Part shown: piece by piece, positions 1 through 9,539 of the stretch | Layout of the letters: each line of letters starts with the position of its first letter | How positions within the stretch are numbered: the first letter of the stretch is position 1 | Assembly (NCBI GenBank): GCA_040143965.1 | Contig: JASJQH010000102.1 | Coordinates: 1 to 29,891, forward strand | DNA: 29,891 nt | Source: Basidiobolus ranarum | Lineage: Eukaryota > Basidiobolomycota > Basidiobolomycetes > Basidiobolales | Direction of reading: 5' to 3' | Notes under the pieces: generated by a model | What the model was told of the DNA's origin: nothing | The model's input: only the letters and a program-made list of their open reading frames with translations | The model's database searches: none | Made by a program: the position numbers and the translations under genes

Positions 1-373
1 CCTCTCGTTTCTCTAATAAATATACACTTGTTTATAGAGGATCCTAGAAGTATTGTCTGAATAATGTATTTAAATAGGTTTATATCCGAAACAATTACAT
101 GAATTCCGAAATACGAACTGACTGTAGATCCTAGAGAGAGTTCATATGAAGTAGAAGGAATAAGTCACACTAAGAATATTCTAAGCAAAAAGGAGTAACT
201 TGATAAAAGGAAATGCTTTTGTTCTTTATGTATAAAATATATCTAAATAACCGACTGTTCTATACAAATTTCAAAAGAAAACAACTATATTTTAACAATT
301 TGTTCAAAACAGAGATCAGAAGTAATTTCAGCACTGAACAGTTTAGTTTAAGACTTCTAAACATCGAACAGGC
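1..373. other. no gene recognised (left edge)
   Basis: AT-rich sequence downstream of the RNA-binding protein gene that ends at 374. I see no exon with coding character on either strand. The first part may be 3' UTR of that gene. Confidence 0.5.
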
Positions 374-1503
374 CTATTCATTCGAAGTAGGAGCGACAGA
401 TTCGTTGTTGTGGTCATCTTCATTAGGTATTTCCGAGTGTATTTCACTTCGTGACACTTTCACAAGGATTTCACGGTCCTCGGCATGTAGATTCCCATTG
501 TTCGAGATAGCTCGTTGTTGCTCGCTTTCATCTGCAAATTCAACAAAACCAAAGCCTTTAGAGCGACCAGATTTCATGCACGCGACATGAGACGAAACAA
601 TATTATATCCTTGGAAGAGAGTTTTGAGCTCGTCATTACCAAATGAATAAGGTAAATTGCTAACAAACACGGTGGTCTTTGAGGGCTCTCCTAGATGTGA
701 TGGAGGAGCATGTCCTCCACGACCACGACTAAATCTGCGGCCTCTAAAGCCACGCTCTCCGCGTCCACGGCCTCTTCCACGATGATATTCATGAGAAGTA
801 TTATCAATGGCTTCGCTATGACCGATTTCTTCATTGTAGTCCTCGGGTTGGGCTTCGACGTGATTCTTATTATCCACTTCATCGCATTCTTCGTTGGAGA
901 ATCTACGGCGGTTTGTCTTAATCGAGCAAATAAATTAGATTGAAAGGACATCAATTATCTTGGAATAACCCAGCATGCTCATAATAAACCTACCTTATTA
1001 CCATGACCGCGACTACGGCCACCTCTTCCACGACCACGTTGGGTGCTTACTTGAGTTCTGTCAGTTTCCTCTTTTGGTTTAGCAACTTCCACGTTTATTT
1101 CTCTACCATCGAGCTCTTTTTTGTCTAGCTTGTTGACAGCTTCCTCAGCTTCCGTCTCACTTTCAAAAGTAACGAAGCCATATCCTAGGGAGCGAGTACC
1201 ACGGGTAATGATGTTGGTTTTCAAACTTTTTTACGGGGGGATTAAGAAAATTTAACTAAAGGAACAAATAAATAAGTGATATGGTAAAAGAAATACAAAC
1301 ACTTTGCCAGCGACAGTGAAGAACTTTTCAAGCTCTTCCTCTGTAGTTTGAAAGGAAAGATTGCCAACAAAAACCTTATGTCCATCTTCTTCTTCAGTTT
1401 TTAGATGGGTATCTTCAAGTGCTTGAGTGATATTTGAAGTCGATTCAGTCTCTTCCTTGACTCCAACATCAGGGGCAGATTGAATGGGTGTATTTTCAGT
1501 CAT
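374..1503 (-). CDS. Sbp1-like RNA-binding protein, RRM-RGG-RRM
   Basis: Three exons on the minus strand: 1301-1503, 994-1225 and 374-916, giving 325 residues. Introns are 1226-1300 (donor GTTTGT) and 917-993 (donor GTAGGT); both keep frame, and the first restores an unbroken RRM between GKV and LKTN. RRM1 spans about residues 43-117 with RNP2 VFVGNL (44-49) and RNP1 near LGYGFVTF (81-88). RRM2 spans about 226-300 with RNP2 VFVSNL (228-233) and RNP1 near KGFGFVEF (265-272). Arg-Gly-rich stretches lie between them (131-141 and 190-213), flanked by acidic sequence. This order, with an RGG linker between two RRMs, is that of yeast Sbp1, a translation repressor and P-body protein that binds eIF4G through its RGG part. 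Family membership is well supported; orthology to Sbp1 and a role in mRNA repression are inferred from architecture. The start is the first ATG of the frame. Confidence 0.88.
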
Positions 1504-1695
1504 AGTGGAGCGATAACTTTAGATAGAAGAGACACTTGTTGGTTAAATTTTTATCGAAATTGGATATGTTTGGGACAAAGAGCACCCAGAATAATTCAAT
1601 ATACAGATATGAGGACTGTAAGAGGAGGTCGCGTAAAACGAAATATAGATTGAGTTTGTGAAATAGAGTTTGACAAGTAATTGAATGCCGTCACA

Positions 1696-1975
1696 TCACT
1701 GTTGGCTAAAGTCAGTCATCTCCCAAATTAGTACAGCCCCGGCCTCAATGGCCCATGGGCAACAAGTTCGGTGATTCCATAGATATTCTGGAATACATGA
1801 TGATGGCTTATCGTCTCCTCCACATAACATATTCCAATATACTAGAATCATAGGAGTCATTACAGAGGAGCTTTGTTCGTTCTTCTCAGACTATACATGA
1901 TGTGAGAAATCAATAGCTACACAATTGCCTCCTAGCTACAAGCAATTCATTTGAATCCACTTGCAAGTCCATCAT
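1696..1975 (-). CDS. candidate small Cys/Trp-rich protein, two exons
   Basis: A small gene model I do not recognise. Exon 1 is 1940-1975 (ATG at 1975) and exon 2 is 1696-1890, joined by a 49-nt intron (donor GTAGCT, acceptor TATAG), giving 76 residues. Exon 2 is a single frame open for 64 codons in AT-rich DNA; it begins exactly at a splice acceptor and the other two frames are closed. The product has a Ser/Glu-rich start, a short hydrophobic stretch and a C-terminal half with Cys and Trp (motifs MLCGGDD, CIPEYLW, CCPWAIEAG, LIWEMTD). Four Cys in about 25 residues could bind metal or form disulfides. The frame of exon 1 is also open upstream to about 2015, so the N terminus may be longer and begin in another exon. 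It lies between two minus-strand genes. Confidence rests on the open frame and splice signals only; no family was identified. Confidence 0.42.
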
Positions 1976-2167
1976 TGAAAGCAGTGTTACAAGCCTTGAT
2001 CGTGTGAATGTACAACTAACAAAAGAGGCTTCTCATCTAGAATAAACAATTGACTTTTATCAAAGCATACAATCAATGCAGAGATATTTCTAACTAGATT
2101 ATGAAAAATAAGAATAATAAACGGACGTTTGTAACACAGCGGTAATTACATATATGAGCTCTGACTA

Positions 2168-3207
2168 TTAACGGCAGAGCCATTTTCTAATTCCCATACC
2201 AATGGTACTGCCTAGAATCAATCCTGTTCCCAATAAGGAGTATATTGTTGGGACTTCCTTGAATAGAGTAACTCCAAAGACAAAGGCAAACACAATATCA
2301 AAGTTTCTCATTAATGTGGCTGGTCCAGCTGGTGCAAGTTGTAGTCCACTGTTGAGAAGTCCTTGACCAATAAAAGCAGAACCACTGATCACAGATAAGG
2401 CCAGCCAATCATTTACAGTATTTGGGATCTTAATTGATTCGAAGAGCAAGGATATAATTAACGAGAATACGGTAGAAATTCCCCCAAAATAAACCACATG
2501 AACCATGTAATGAACTTCGCGACCCAGTTGTCGGATAGTAACAAATGCTATAGCCGAAGCGACACTACCACATAAAGTTGCTATACAGGCGATTATGCGT
2601 TGAGTTGGGTCAATATCGGATGGACCTGCTACTTTCTTGGAACCAAAAAGGAAAGCAGGTTGCGCGACAAAAATCACTCCAGTAAATGATACTATTGATG
2701 CGGCCTGATCGAAAGAGGAGTACGGCTCTTTGAGGAAAATACGAGCAAGGATGGCACTAAAAATAGGACTCACAAAAAACAAAACTGCACTATGTAAGTA
2801 AAGTGTATAAGCACTCTAGGTTTCTTTTTGCACCTCTTACCAGTGGCATCAGCAAGCGGTAACTTTGTCAAGGAATAGTAGAAGAGCGCGAGACCTACAG
2901 ACCCGGCAAGTCCGCGAACCATGAGCCCTTTCCTTAGAGAAGGCTCACCCCAAGGAAACACTCCCATATACCAACACGAAACTAAAGCAAGTGCAAATTG
3001 TATGGCACTTCTTATGAACACAATCTCCATGGGCGGAAAGTTGAAACCCATGAACTTTACAAACAAAGACATTGTGGAGAAGGCTAACGATGAAACTGCC
3101 ACTAACATGAGTCCCAGTATCACCTGTCGTGAATTACGCTCTGTAGTTTTCACGAGTAGCGGACTAGCTTCATTAGCCTCAATGTGAGGCGGTAGAGTAG
3201 ATGGCAT
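2168..3207 (-). CDS. EamA/DMT-superfamily membrane transporter (SLC35G-like)
   Basis: Two exons, 2841-3207 and 2168-2784, joined by a 56-nt intron (donor GTAAGA, acceptor TGCAG) that restores the stretch DATVLFFVSP; 327 residues. I start at the ATG at 3207; the frame stays open further upstream but has only a TTG there. The protein has a hydrophilic N terminus with an acidic LL-type motif (EASPLL) and then about ten hydrophobic segments arranged as two EamA halves. Typical family features are seen: the PLADATVLFF loop before a membrane span, and a second-half GPATLMRNFD motif. This is the drug/metabolite transporter superfamily, closest in feel to SLC35G1 and fungal proteins such as yeast YMR253C. 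The substrate is unknown. The N-terminal EASPLL resembles a dileucine sorting signal, so a vacuolar or endosomal location is possible but only inferred. Confidence 0.88.
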
Positions 3208-3661
3208 GGTATCCAATGAATAATGAGAAGTCAACAGAAATTACCCAGCAAACGTTTTGTTTATAAATGAATTTGTAAAGTTCTCAATTAATCAGCAGGA
3301 TTTGTATCAGCGGGTGTAGCATTTAACCGAAAACTCTCTCAAGCGCGGATAGGTTAATATTCCCACAAATGAGTTCGAATGTGTCAACATCTCTCATAAA
3401 CAGAAGCCGCATGCACATGGCATATCATATAAAGCATCTGTAGCTGGCACTATGATCAATACTTATGGAGTTACCCAATGATGGCAAAGGAGGGGAGAAT
3501 CGATCAAATCTAATACCTACAACCGGATTAGGCAAATATCGCTATTGATCGCTTCGCTTTAATTGTCATACCAGATGCCATTTGTTGGTGCCTTGTACTT
3601 TAACTCCTGGCATATATATATATATAACGTATAATGTTCTTGCTTGGGTTCAGAAATACCA
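3208..3661. other. intergenic, no gene recognised; short (TA)n tract
   Basis: Upstream region of the transporter gene and 3' flank of the candidate gene on its right. It holds a short TA dinucleotide tract near 3612-3626 and nothing else I can name. Confidence 0.5.
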
Positions 3662-4079
3662 TCAGAGTGGCTGCCTCTCTGATTGGACATTGTCTTCCAG
3701 CTGCCCCTTTTCGCAATATTGAGCAGTCTTGGGGTTCAATTTGCACAACTGTCTCAAACACTGCATCAAGTGATCAGAATGTATTAAATCATTGAAGGAT
3801 TTTGAACAAGTAGCAATGTGGAATGATTACCATGATAGAAATGATGGATATTCTAGCAACTGAATAATAGCTAGTTGGGCGGATAATGAAATCAGTAGTA
3901 CAATATAGAATAGGTGCTATAATGAACAAACCTGGTGCAAGAGTGTGTATGTAATCAATACTGCGTTTGAAGCCTAAATACCGCAGTTGCTTGAAACACA
4001 CACAAATTACTATCTTTGTCTCATTATGGTAGCTCACTTTGTCAAAGAATATTGTTGTTCCAGCAGTTTCACTCTCCAT
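3662..4079 (-). CDS. candidate four-exon small protein, unknown family
   Basis: A tentative model with exons 4038-4079, 3932-3989, 3831-3859 and 3662-3760, giving 75 residues. The introns are 48, 72 and 70 nt with donors GTGAGC, GTTTGT and GTAATC and acceptors TCAAG, TTCAG and TGCAG; all three junctions keep frame. The product begins MESETAGTTIFFDK, continues with basic and hydrophobic stretches, and ends with a Cys-containing helix-like segment (CLRQLC, then AQYCEKGQ). The ATG at 4145 is in the same frame and could add 22 residues. Reading straight through the first introns instead gives a 118-codon open frame (3789-4145) whose hydrophobic runs coincide with the introns proposed here. The 29-nt third exon is the weakest part. 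No family recognised; confidence is low because splice sites were chosen to fit. Confidence 0.28.
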
Positions 4080-4747
4080 TATCTGCTGTGAGTGATTTGG
4101 GAAGTATTTCTGTTGGGATGAGTGTTCTATGGCTGACCAAGTCATCGGTTGGCGAGGGAGCTTAGCCTAATTCTTTTCCAAGGAGGGTGGAGATGGCGCT
4201 GAGCTGTGGTTGTATCGAGCTCCAACGCCAGAGCAGAGAATGCTTGCCAGAGGCCAAATGGCAAATCCCGAATCTCGATTATAATCTATTTCAAAATTAC
4301 CTAAATGAAAAGTGTTCATTGTGTCTGATTTATTAAACATTATCATTTATATTCAATCAGCCTAACCACTCATTTCCCTCCCTATACTTTACGTTTAAAT
4401 TAACCTTCTTCCATTACGAAATAGGGTTCATTTGTGTGGTAATTTCATATCAGATTTGCATTTTTAATCTCTCTCCTTTCCAGCCCACTGTTACCAACAA
4501 TCCAATTAAGGGCTATATTCCCTTTTTCAGAAATCCCATTCTCTGCCTCTTCACTTTAGTTTATAATGCCCACCAGGTGCCACTTATTTGCTTAATTGCT
4601 TTCTTTGCGTTCATCACAGGATACTTTCACACTAGTGTCCGTTCCCAAGAGTCTCTTTGTTGCTTTTATCGAAGATACTGACAAAGAAACACTTAACAGT
4701 CCGAACATTGCTCACCCCCACGCGTCTCTATCAATTTATTTTCACTA
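4080..4747. other. intergenic with a short GC-richer block; no supported gene
   Basis: Between the candidate gene on the left and the plus-strand gene starting at 4748. A GC-richer block at about 4190-4270 is open in several frames on both strands (for example a 47-codon ATG frame at 4193-4336 plus, and a 50-codon frame from 4319 minus). I cannot choose between them. From 4360 to 4740 it is pyrimidine-rich and looks like promoter or 5' UTR of the next gene. Confidence 0.4.
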
Positions 4748-6065
4748 ATGAAGTCAGCATTTGAGTGCTCCAATACACATGGTAAACCTTAGTTGAACCG
4801 TCCACAACACACCCTTGTAGATTTCTGACGTTTCTATTCAACCATAGGTTCAAAGTTAACTGACAGCAGCCCGTTGGAGGAAGTCGATGCTGCTATGCGC
4901 TGTATGTTTTCTTTACTGTTAGTAGCGGTTTTCAATGGAATCTTACCCAATATTTCATATTTTTACTTTAGCCATGGACTTCAATTACAACACTCAGTTT
5001 TACAGTTGGATCCATAACGAAAACAACGTCGATTATATTGCTTACTACATGCGAAAAATCATTTCCGACTATGAAGAAACCAATCTAAAATCCGTATATA
5101 GAGCCATCAAGTGGCTTGTAGACGAATGGTCAGTTCAAAGAACCGCAGAACTGTTGGTGAAATTATTTTATCATTGGGGAATAAATAGTTCCAAGTTCGC
5201 CCAGCTTATTGCTGAGGTGGTGGATAAGTGGAGCATTAAGCAAACGATTGAGTTGGTAGTCACACTGGTGATCGGAGAGCGGTCAAGTAAGGTTGCTCAG
5301 TTCATTAATCACCTTACAATCTCCTGGAGCACCAAATCTACCGTCGAGCTAGTGCGAAGTATTGGGATTCGACTTCGATGGAATGAGCGGTACTTCAAAC
5401 ATTTCTTATTTCAGTATGTAAGCATACGCTACGACAGTGATGCTGGCACAGTTACATCGCAAGCATTTCAGTCCAGCAACAACCACAATACTCGTATGGC
5501 CATTAACCACATTCGCCAGAGGTTTCAGGCGAGAAGAATGATCCTCCAGCAACAACACTACATCCCGTCTGATACAGAGTCACTGGATTCTTGTTTCTCG
5601 TTGGTGGAGTTTTCTACCGCGATATTCGAAAAGATAGTCTCACGATCATTGGATACCTTGGAGATACCTCTACGTAGGCCTGAGCCCAGCTCCACAATGA
5701 GCCATCTCAAAAGCAAAAATATGAAGTATCCGTACCACAACCGTCACTTGACACGGCTACCGTTCTATCCCAATTTGGATAAACGCGAGCAAGGGGCTGG
5801 GCCTCATGTACGGTCGCTTTATGAGAATACCATCCATTCTCATGAATATGCCCTACAAAGTCAGCATGCACCAGAGCAATACGAACACTATTCGCATTAC
5901 TATGCAAATTATTCAGGAGCCTCAACATCCTCTTCTCCGTCGCCTTCGTCGTCTGCTTCATCTTCTTCGACCTCATTGCTGGAGAAGCTTTCTTCTCCTC
6001 AGCAAATAGCTGAGGTGATAGTAGCGCCTGTCACCTTTGATGAAGTGGACCAGAACTCGATGTAA
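4748..6065 (+). CDS. unrecognised protein with three ~32-residue helical repeats and Ser-rich tail
   Basis: Three exons: 4748-4781, 4848-4901 and 4972-6065, giving 393 residues. Introns are 66 and 70 nt (donors GTAAAC and GTATGT, acceptors CATAG and TTTAG) and all frames join. An ATG at 4935 continues directly into exon 3, but it would lie inside intron 2; the spliced start is better because two mini-exons join in frame with good signals. Residues about 69-161 hold three degenerate units of 28-33 residues, each with a W-S-x-x-x-T-x-E-L-V core (DEWSVQRTAELLV, DKWSIKQTIELVV, ISWSTKSTVELVR), predicted to be helical and possibly a small helical-repeat fold. The rest is basic and Gln/His/Tyr-rich, and a Ser-rich run lies near residues 340-360. 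No signal peptide or membrane span is seen. I do not recognise the family; a scaffold or binding role is only a guess. Confidence 0.72.
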
Positions 6066-6498
6066 TATAAAACAACCCCTTAATTGATGTTATTTGGATA
6101 TGATTCACTCATCCGTAACATTGTTTTGCTAAACAAGAGTTGGATCCAAGCCTCCCCCACTGTGTTAAAAGATAATCCCATCAGTGGATGTACAGTATAT
6201 TTCACTAGATCCAATAAAAATCCTTTCTTCCGTCATATCTTTTAGTACAAAGTTTCATTTTGTGAACTGAATTCTCTTTGATATCTCTAATGGTATCACT
6301 CGATATGCTTTGTTGAAGGAAAGATCCTTATTTTGCGATAATGAATATGTTCTCGCCACTAAGCCACTTTTTGTATGGAATCTTGTTGAATTTATTTGAA
6401 GTTCTAATATTTCACGCACATGTTCGCGTTCACGTACTACCAAAAGTTAACATAAATATGTTGAAGGGATGACTCAATCTTGCCGTGGGACTTTTTTC
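6066..6498. other. intergenic, no supported gene
   Basis: Convergent gap between the plus-strand repeat protein and the minus-strand secreted peptide gene, expected to hold both 3' UTRs. A 62-codon minus frame at 6255-6443 lacks an ATG start and is preceded by an acceptor-like TGGTAG. It could be a downstream exon of the peptide gene, but I found no donor linking them. Confidence 0.4.
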
Positions 6499-6633
6499 TT
6501 AGCTGAAAGGTTTCCCTTTGTCACAGCATCGTTTGTCCAACTCATTGAAAGGCAAATAGTAACCAGTAGATAGGGTCACCAGAGCCAGGATGGTTAGGCT
6601 AGCAAGATAGATACGGATGCTCTGAGCGTTCAT
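6499..6633 (-). CDS. 44-residue secreted peptide precursor with dibasic (Kex2-like) site
   Basis: A complete short reading frame, ATG at 6633 to TAA at 6499. Residues 1-24 form a classical signal peptide: a polar start with one Arg, then a hydrophobic core (YLASLTILALVTL) and a small-residue STG end. After it comes YYLPFNELDKR, a Lys-Arg dibasic site at about residues 34-35 of the Kex2/furin type, followed by the tail CCDKGKPFS. Cleavage after KR would release a nine-residue peptide with a Cys-Cys pair. A TATA box lies about 100 bp upstream (6731-6737), which supports real transcription. It could be a pheromone-like, effector-like or antimicrobial secreted peptide; none of these is shown. No repeated peptide units are present. 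It is too short for length-based gene finding, and a further downstream exon cannot be excluded. Confidence 0.55.
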   Translation of the reverse strand: MNAQSIRIYLASLTILALVTLSTGYYLPFNELDKRCCDKGKPFS

Positions 6634-6730
6634 TGTGTACGCCTGTCTTTAAGGTGAAAGTGACTAGTCAGTGGGAGGTAGTACGAGTGTACACAGGTAT
6701 CGTGGTATACTTGGAGCACAAGTAGCACGG

Positions 6731-6737
6731 ATTTATA
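6731..6737 (-). promoter_or_regulatory. TATA box of the secreted peptide gene
   Basis: TATAAAT on the minus strand, about 100 bp upstream of the ATG at 6633. It stands alone and correctly oriented. Confidence 0.5.
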
Positions 6738-7453
6738 CACATTGAGTGTATGCACCTTGATAGTGAGCCGTTGAGTGCTCAAAGCTCCGCTATAGGGGGC
6801 CACTCATCAAACTAATTTTGGCAACTGCTGTCAAATTCAACTAGATTCAAGTGGAGGTTTTTATGGATAATTCAATGAAATCAAATCCGCAAGTGAATTA
6901 TTGGATACATCTACCAGCAACAAAATGGGATAGGAAGAATTCATAGCATGTCACTTGTGCAGATGCTCATGTTAATAGTTGAGCATTAGGCTTAATGAAG
7001 TAGGCTGTCGAAGTATTACTTCTGTACGGTAATACAGCTACTGAATTACATTACTTGCCCCTTTCCAAAGAATGGGTATTGCGTTTTATTATCTAAGCTG
7101 ATTCTGTCGATATTCTAGGATATTGCGCTTTATTATCTAAGCTGATCCCGTCGATATTTCATGTCCACTTGCTTACATACTCCTCTTCATCTGTTCTTAG
7201 CAGCAAGCGTTCCACATTCCCCACCTCTTCTGACCACTTATTTTTTAACCCCATTTGATTTGTTAGGCAATGATTTGGAACTGAATCGAGTAATCATGAC
7301 CTTTTCGATCGAGGGCGATTGCGGGTTCGAGTGTGGGTGCGGGGTTAGAGATTGGACGAAATTCGTGTAATACACATGGATTTTTTAATGATAAGAATTA
7401 GATTTTGTAAGATTCTTCGGTTTACATCTTTACTTTGTTATAACAGGGGCGAA
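6738..7453. other. intergenic; promoter side of the ADCK1/Mcp2 gene
   Basis: Divergent gap between the secreted peptide gene (-) and the ADCK1/Mcp2 gene (+). It contains the 44-bp tandem duplication at 7077-7158. An ATG frame at 7161-7370 (69 codons, with GC-rich Gly/Cys codons at its end) has no family resemblance and probably lies in the promoter or 5' UTR. TTATAACAG at 7438-7446, eight bases before the chosen ATG, could be the acceptor of a 5' UTR intron. Confidence 0.4.
7077..7158. repeat. imperfect 44-bp tandem duplication
   Basis: Two adjacent copies with period 44 starting at 7077 and 7121 (both begin TATTGCG and share TTTATTATCTAAGCTGAT). They differ by only about three C/T changes over 38 aligned bases. 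It lies 300 bp upstream of the ADCK1/Mcp2 start codon. Confidence 0.8.
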
Positions 7454-9539
7454 ATGTCTTCCAGTAGAGTATTAAATCTGAGGGGGTTAAGTTTAAAGCG
7501 TGACTTCTTATGGAAGGAGCCAAATTGGTCTCTTACTATAAATTCTGGTCGAAAATTTCATAAAACTTCTTTTAGACATTTTTCTACTGAAATTCAATCC
7601 AAACCTTCTGCTCTATCGAAACTCGGCAAAACCACTTTAAAAATTACCGCAATCACTACTGTTGGTGGTATTGCTTATCACTATTACGACCCAGCTCGTT
7701 ACCTTACCGACGGTATTGTAAGATGTGCTCGCTCTGGGTGGGTTGGGGCTAAAGTTATTGCGGATTATAAGTGGACTCTAAGACACGAACCTGTCACTCC
7801 CGAAGAGGAAGTCCAACATAAAACCTTAAAATCGCAAGTTCATAAGAGATCAGCGGAGAAAATACTGGAGGTATTGAAAAAGAATGCTGGAATTTATATT
7901 AAGCTGGTAAGTAAACTACTACAACTTATATTTCGGTTTTGTTTCGATTACTAAGCTAATCTCTAACGTAGGGTCAACATATAGCTGCCATGTCTTATAT
8001 ATTACCCGATGAATGGACGGAAACCATGGCACCTCTTCAAGACCGTTGTCCCGTAACCTCCATGGAGGACATTGACGAACTGTTTAAAGTAGATACTGGT
8101 CACTCACTCAGCGAGCTCTTTTCCGACTTCAATCCTATTCCCATTGGAGTAGCCTCACTCGCACAAGTTCACCGAGCTACATTGCGAGAAACTGGTCAAG
8201 AAGTTGCGGTTAAAGTACAACACCCATACCTTGATGATTATTCTAAGATAGACATAGCCACGGTTACATTTGTCACCAAGTTAGTGAAGTGGGCTATACC
8301 AGAATTCGAATTCTCCTGGTTAGCACAAGAGATGTCGGAAAGTTTACCGATAGAGTTGAACTTCATTTATGAAATGGAAAATGCTAGGAAAGTTGAGCGG
8401 AATTTCTCCAAAATACCCAACACCACTCTTAAAATCCCGGAGGTGTATTGGGCACAGCGAAGAATCTTGTGCATGGAATGTAATATCATTCAAGAGAACT
8501 CTCGACTATTTGACTTGTTCTAATGAAAATCTCTGTATTGGTTTATTATAGTTATTGACGGGACTAGGATTGATGATCTTGCTTTCATGAAACTCCACAA
8601 AATCAACCCGAACGATGTTTCCACCGAGCTCACCAGGATATTTTCGGAGATGATCTTCATTCAAGGGTAAGACTTCTTGTTTTGTAATCACCGCACTCGT
8701 ATCTAACTAATTGATGAATATTTTGGAATATGGAATTAGTTGGGTTCATTGTGATCCTCGTAAGTAAAGTTCATTAGGATTTGTTTATTTCATAGTCTAT
8801 ACCAATATCCTATCACTCCCTCTAACTGTCTATTTGTCTAAACCTAGACCCTGGAAATATCTTCATTCGTACCAAACCTAAAAACTCTAGATCCCCCAGG
8901 AATTTCGAGATTGTGCTGCTTGATCATGGTCTTTACAGACCATTAAGCCGAGAGTTCCGTCTTAATTACGCGCACCTTTGGAGTGGATTGATCTCCAGAG
9001 ATGAAGAAGCCATTCGAACCTACAGTAACCGAGTTGGTGGTACCAATGCATACAAACTTTTCTCTAGCATTCTGACTGGACGTGAATGGAACATTGTAAG
9101 TGAAGATCTTTCACAAAAGCGCACAAAGGAGGAGATGCTGAGAATACAAGAGAGTGTGATGGAGCATCTTCTTGGAGAAATCGTTGGCTTGTTAGCGAAA
9201 ATCCCCAGAATTGTTTTATTACTAATTAAAACGAACGATTTGTTAAGATCAGTGGACGAGGCACTCCATACCACCCATAGTGAACGTCTTACCTACGTGA
9301 TCATGGGACGTTATTGTGCAAATGCGATTCGAAAGGAGTGCCAAGAGTCGACCGAAAATAGCCCTAGCCAGCATATGATAAGTATTAGTAATATGTGGCA
9401 CTGGTGTAAATGTTACATCCGTTTCTTGAAGATGGATATACCTTTAGGAGTTTACGAAACATGGTTACATTTATCTGGTACCTTTAAAATATGGTGGGAA
9501 AAGTTCCGTCTCGGAAAGAATTTAATCGCCCACTCATGA
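7454..9539 (+). CDS. MCP2: ADCK1/Mcp2-type mitochondrial ABC1 (UbiB-like) kinase-family protein
   Basis: Five exons: 7454-7906, 7972-8479, 8552-8666, 8740-8759 and 8848-9539, giving 595 residues. The four introns (65, 72, 73, 88 nt) all keep frame, and the 20-nt fourth exon encodes WVHCDP. The N terminus is rich in Arg, Ser and hydroxyl residues with few acids, as in a mitochondrial presequence; a hydrophobic stretch follows at about 62-78. ABC1-family motifs are complete: KxGQ (KLGQ, 150-153), the GVASLAQ loop (210-216), VAVK with Lys232, HCDPHPGN (362-369) and LDHG (390-393). Sequence outside the motifs also matches ADCK1 (for example LNYAHLWSGLI and LIKTNDLLRS). Yeast Mcp2 is a mitochondrial inner-membrane protein tied to lipid homeostasis; this gene is probably its counterpart. 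In-frame ATGs at 7376 and 7388 would lengthen the N terminus, but 7454 gives the better presequence. Confidence 0.93.

Noticed and set aside
2170-3234. Transporter start at 3234 instead of 3207
   Set aside because: The upstream codon is TTG; the first ATG in frame is at 3207.
3612-3626. TA-repeat as a TATA box for a gene near 3650
   Set aside because: It is a simple dinucleotide tract with no correctly placed coding start downstream.
3789-4145. 118-codon hydrophobic ORF on the minus strand
   Set aside because: Its hydrophobic runs coincide with plausible introns of a spliced model, and it has no recognisable family. Either reading is weak, so only the spliced one is listed, at low confidence.
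4193-4336. Small plus-strand ORF with a C-x9-C spacing
   Set aside because: The same GC-richer block is open in other frames on both strands, so openness is not evidence of coding. The twin C-x9-C of mitochondrial CHCH proteins is not complete.
4935-4971. ATG at 4935 as start of the helical-repeat protein
   Set aside because: It lies in a well-formed intron (GTATGT to TTTAG) whose removal joins two upstream mini-exons in frame.
7161-7370. 69-codon ATG frame upstream of the ADCK1/Mcp2 gene
   Set aside because: No family resemblance, odd composition and a position in the promoter or 5' UTR.
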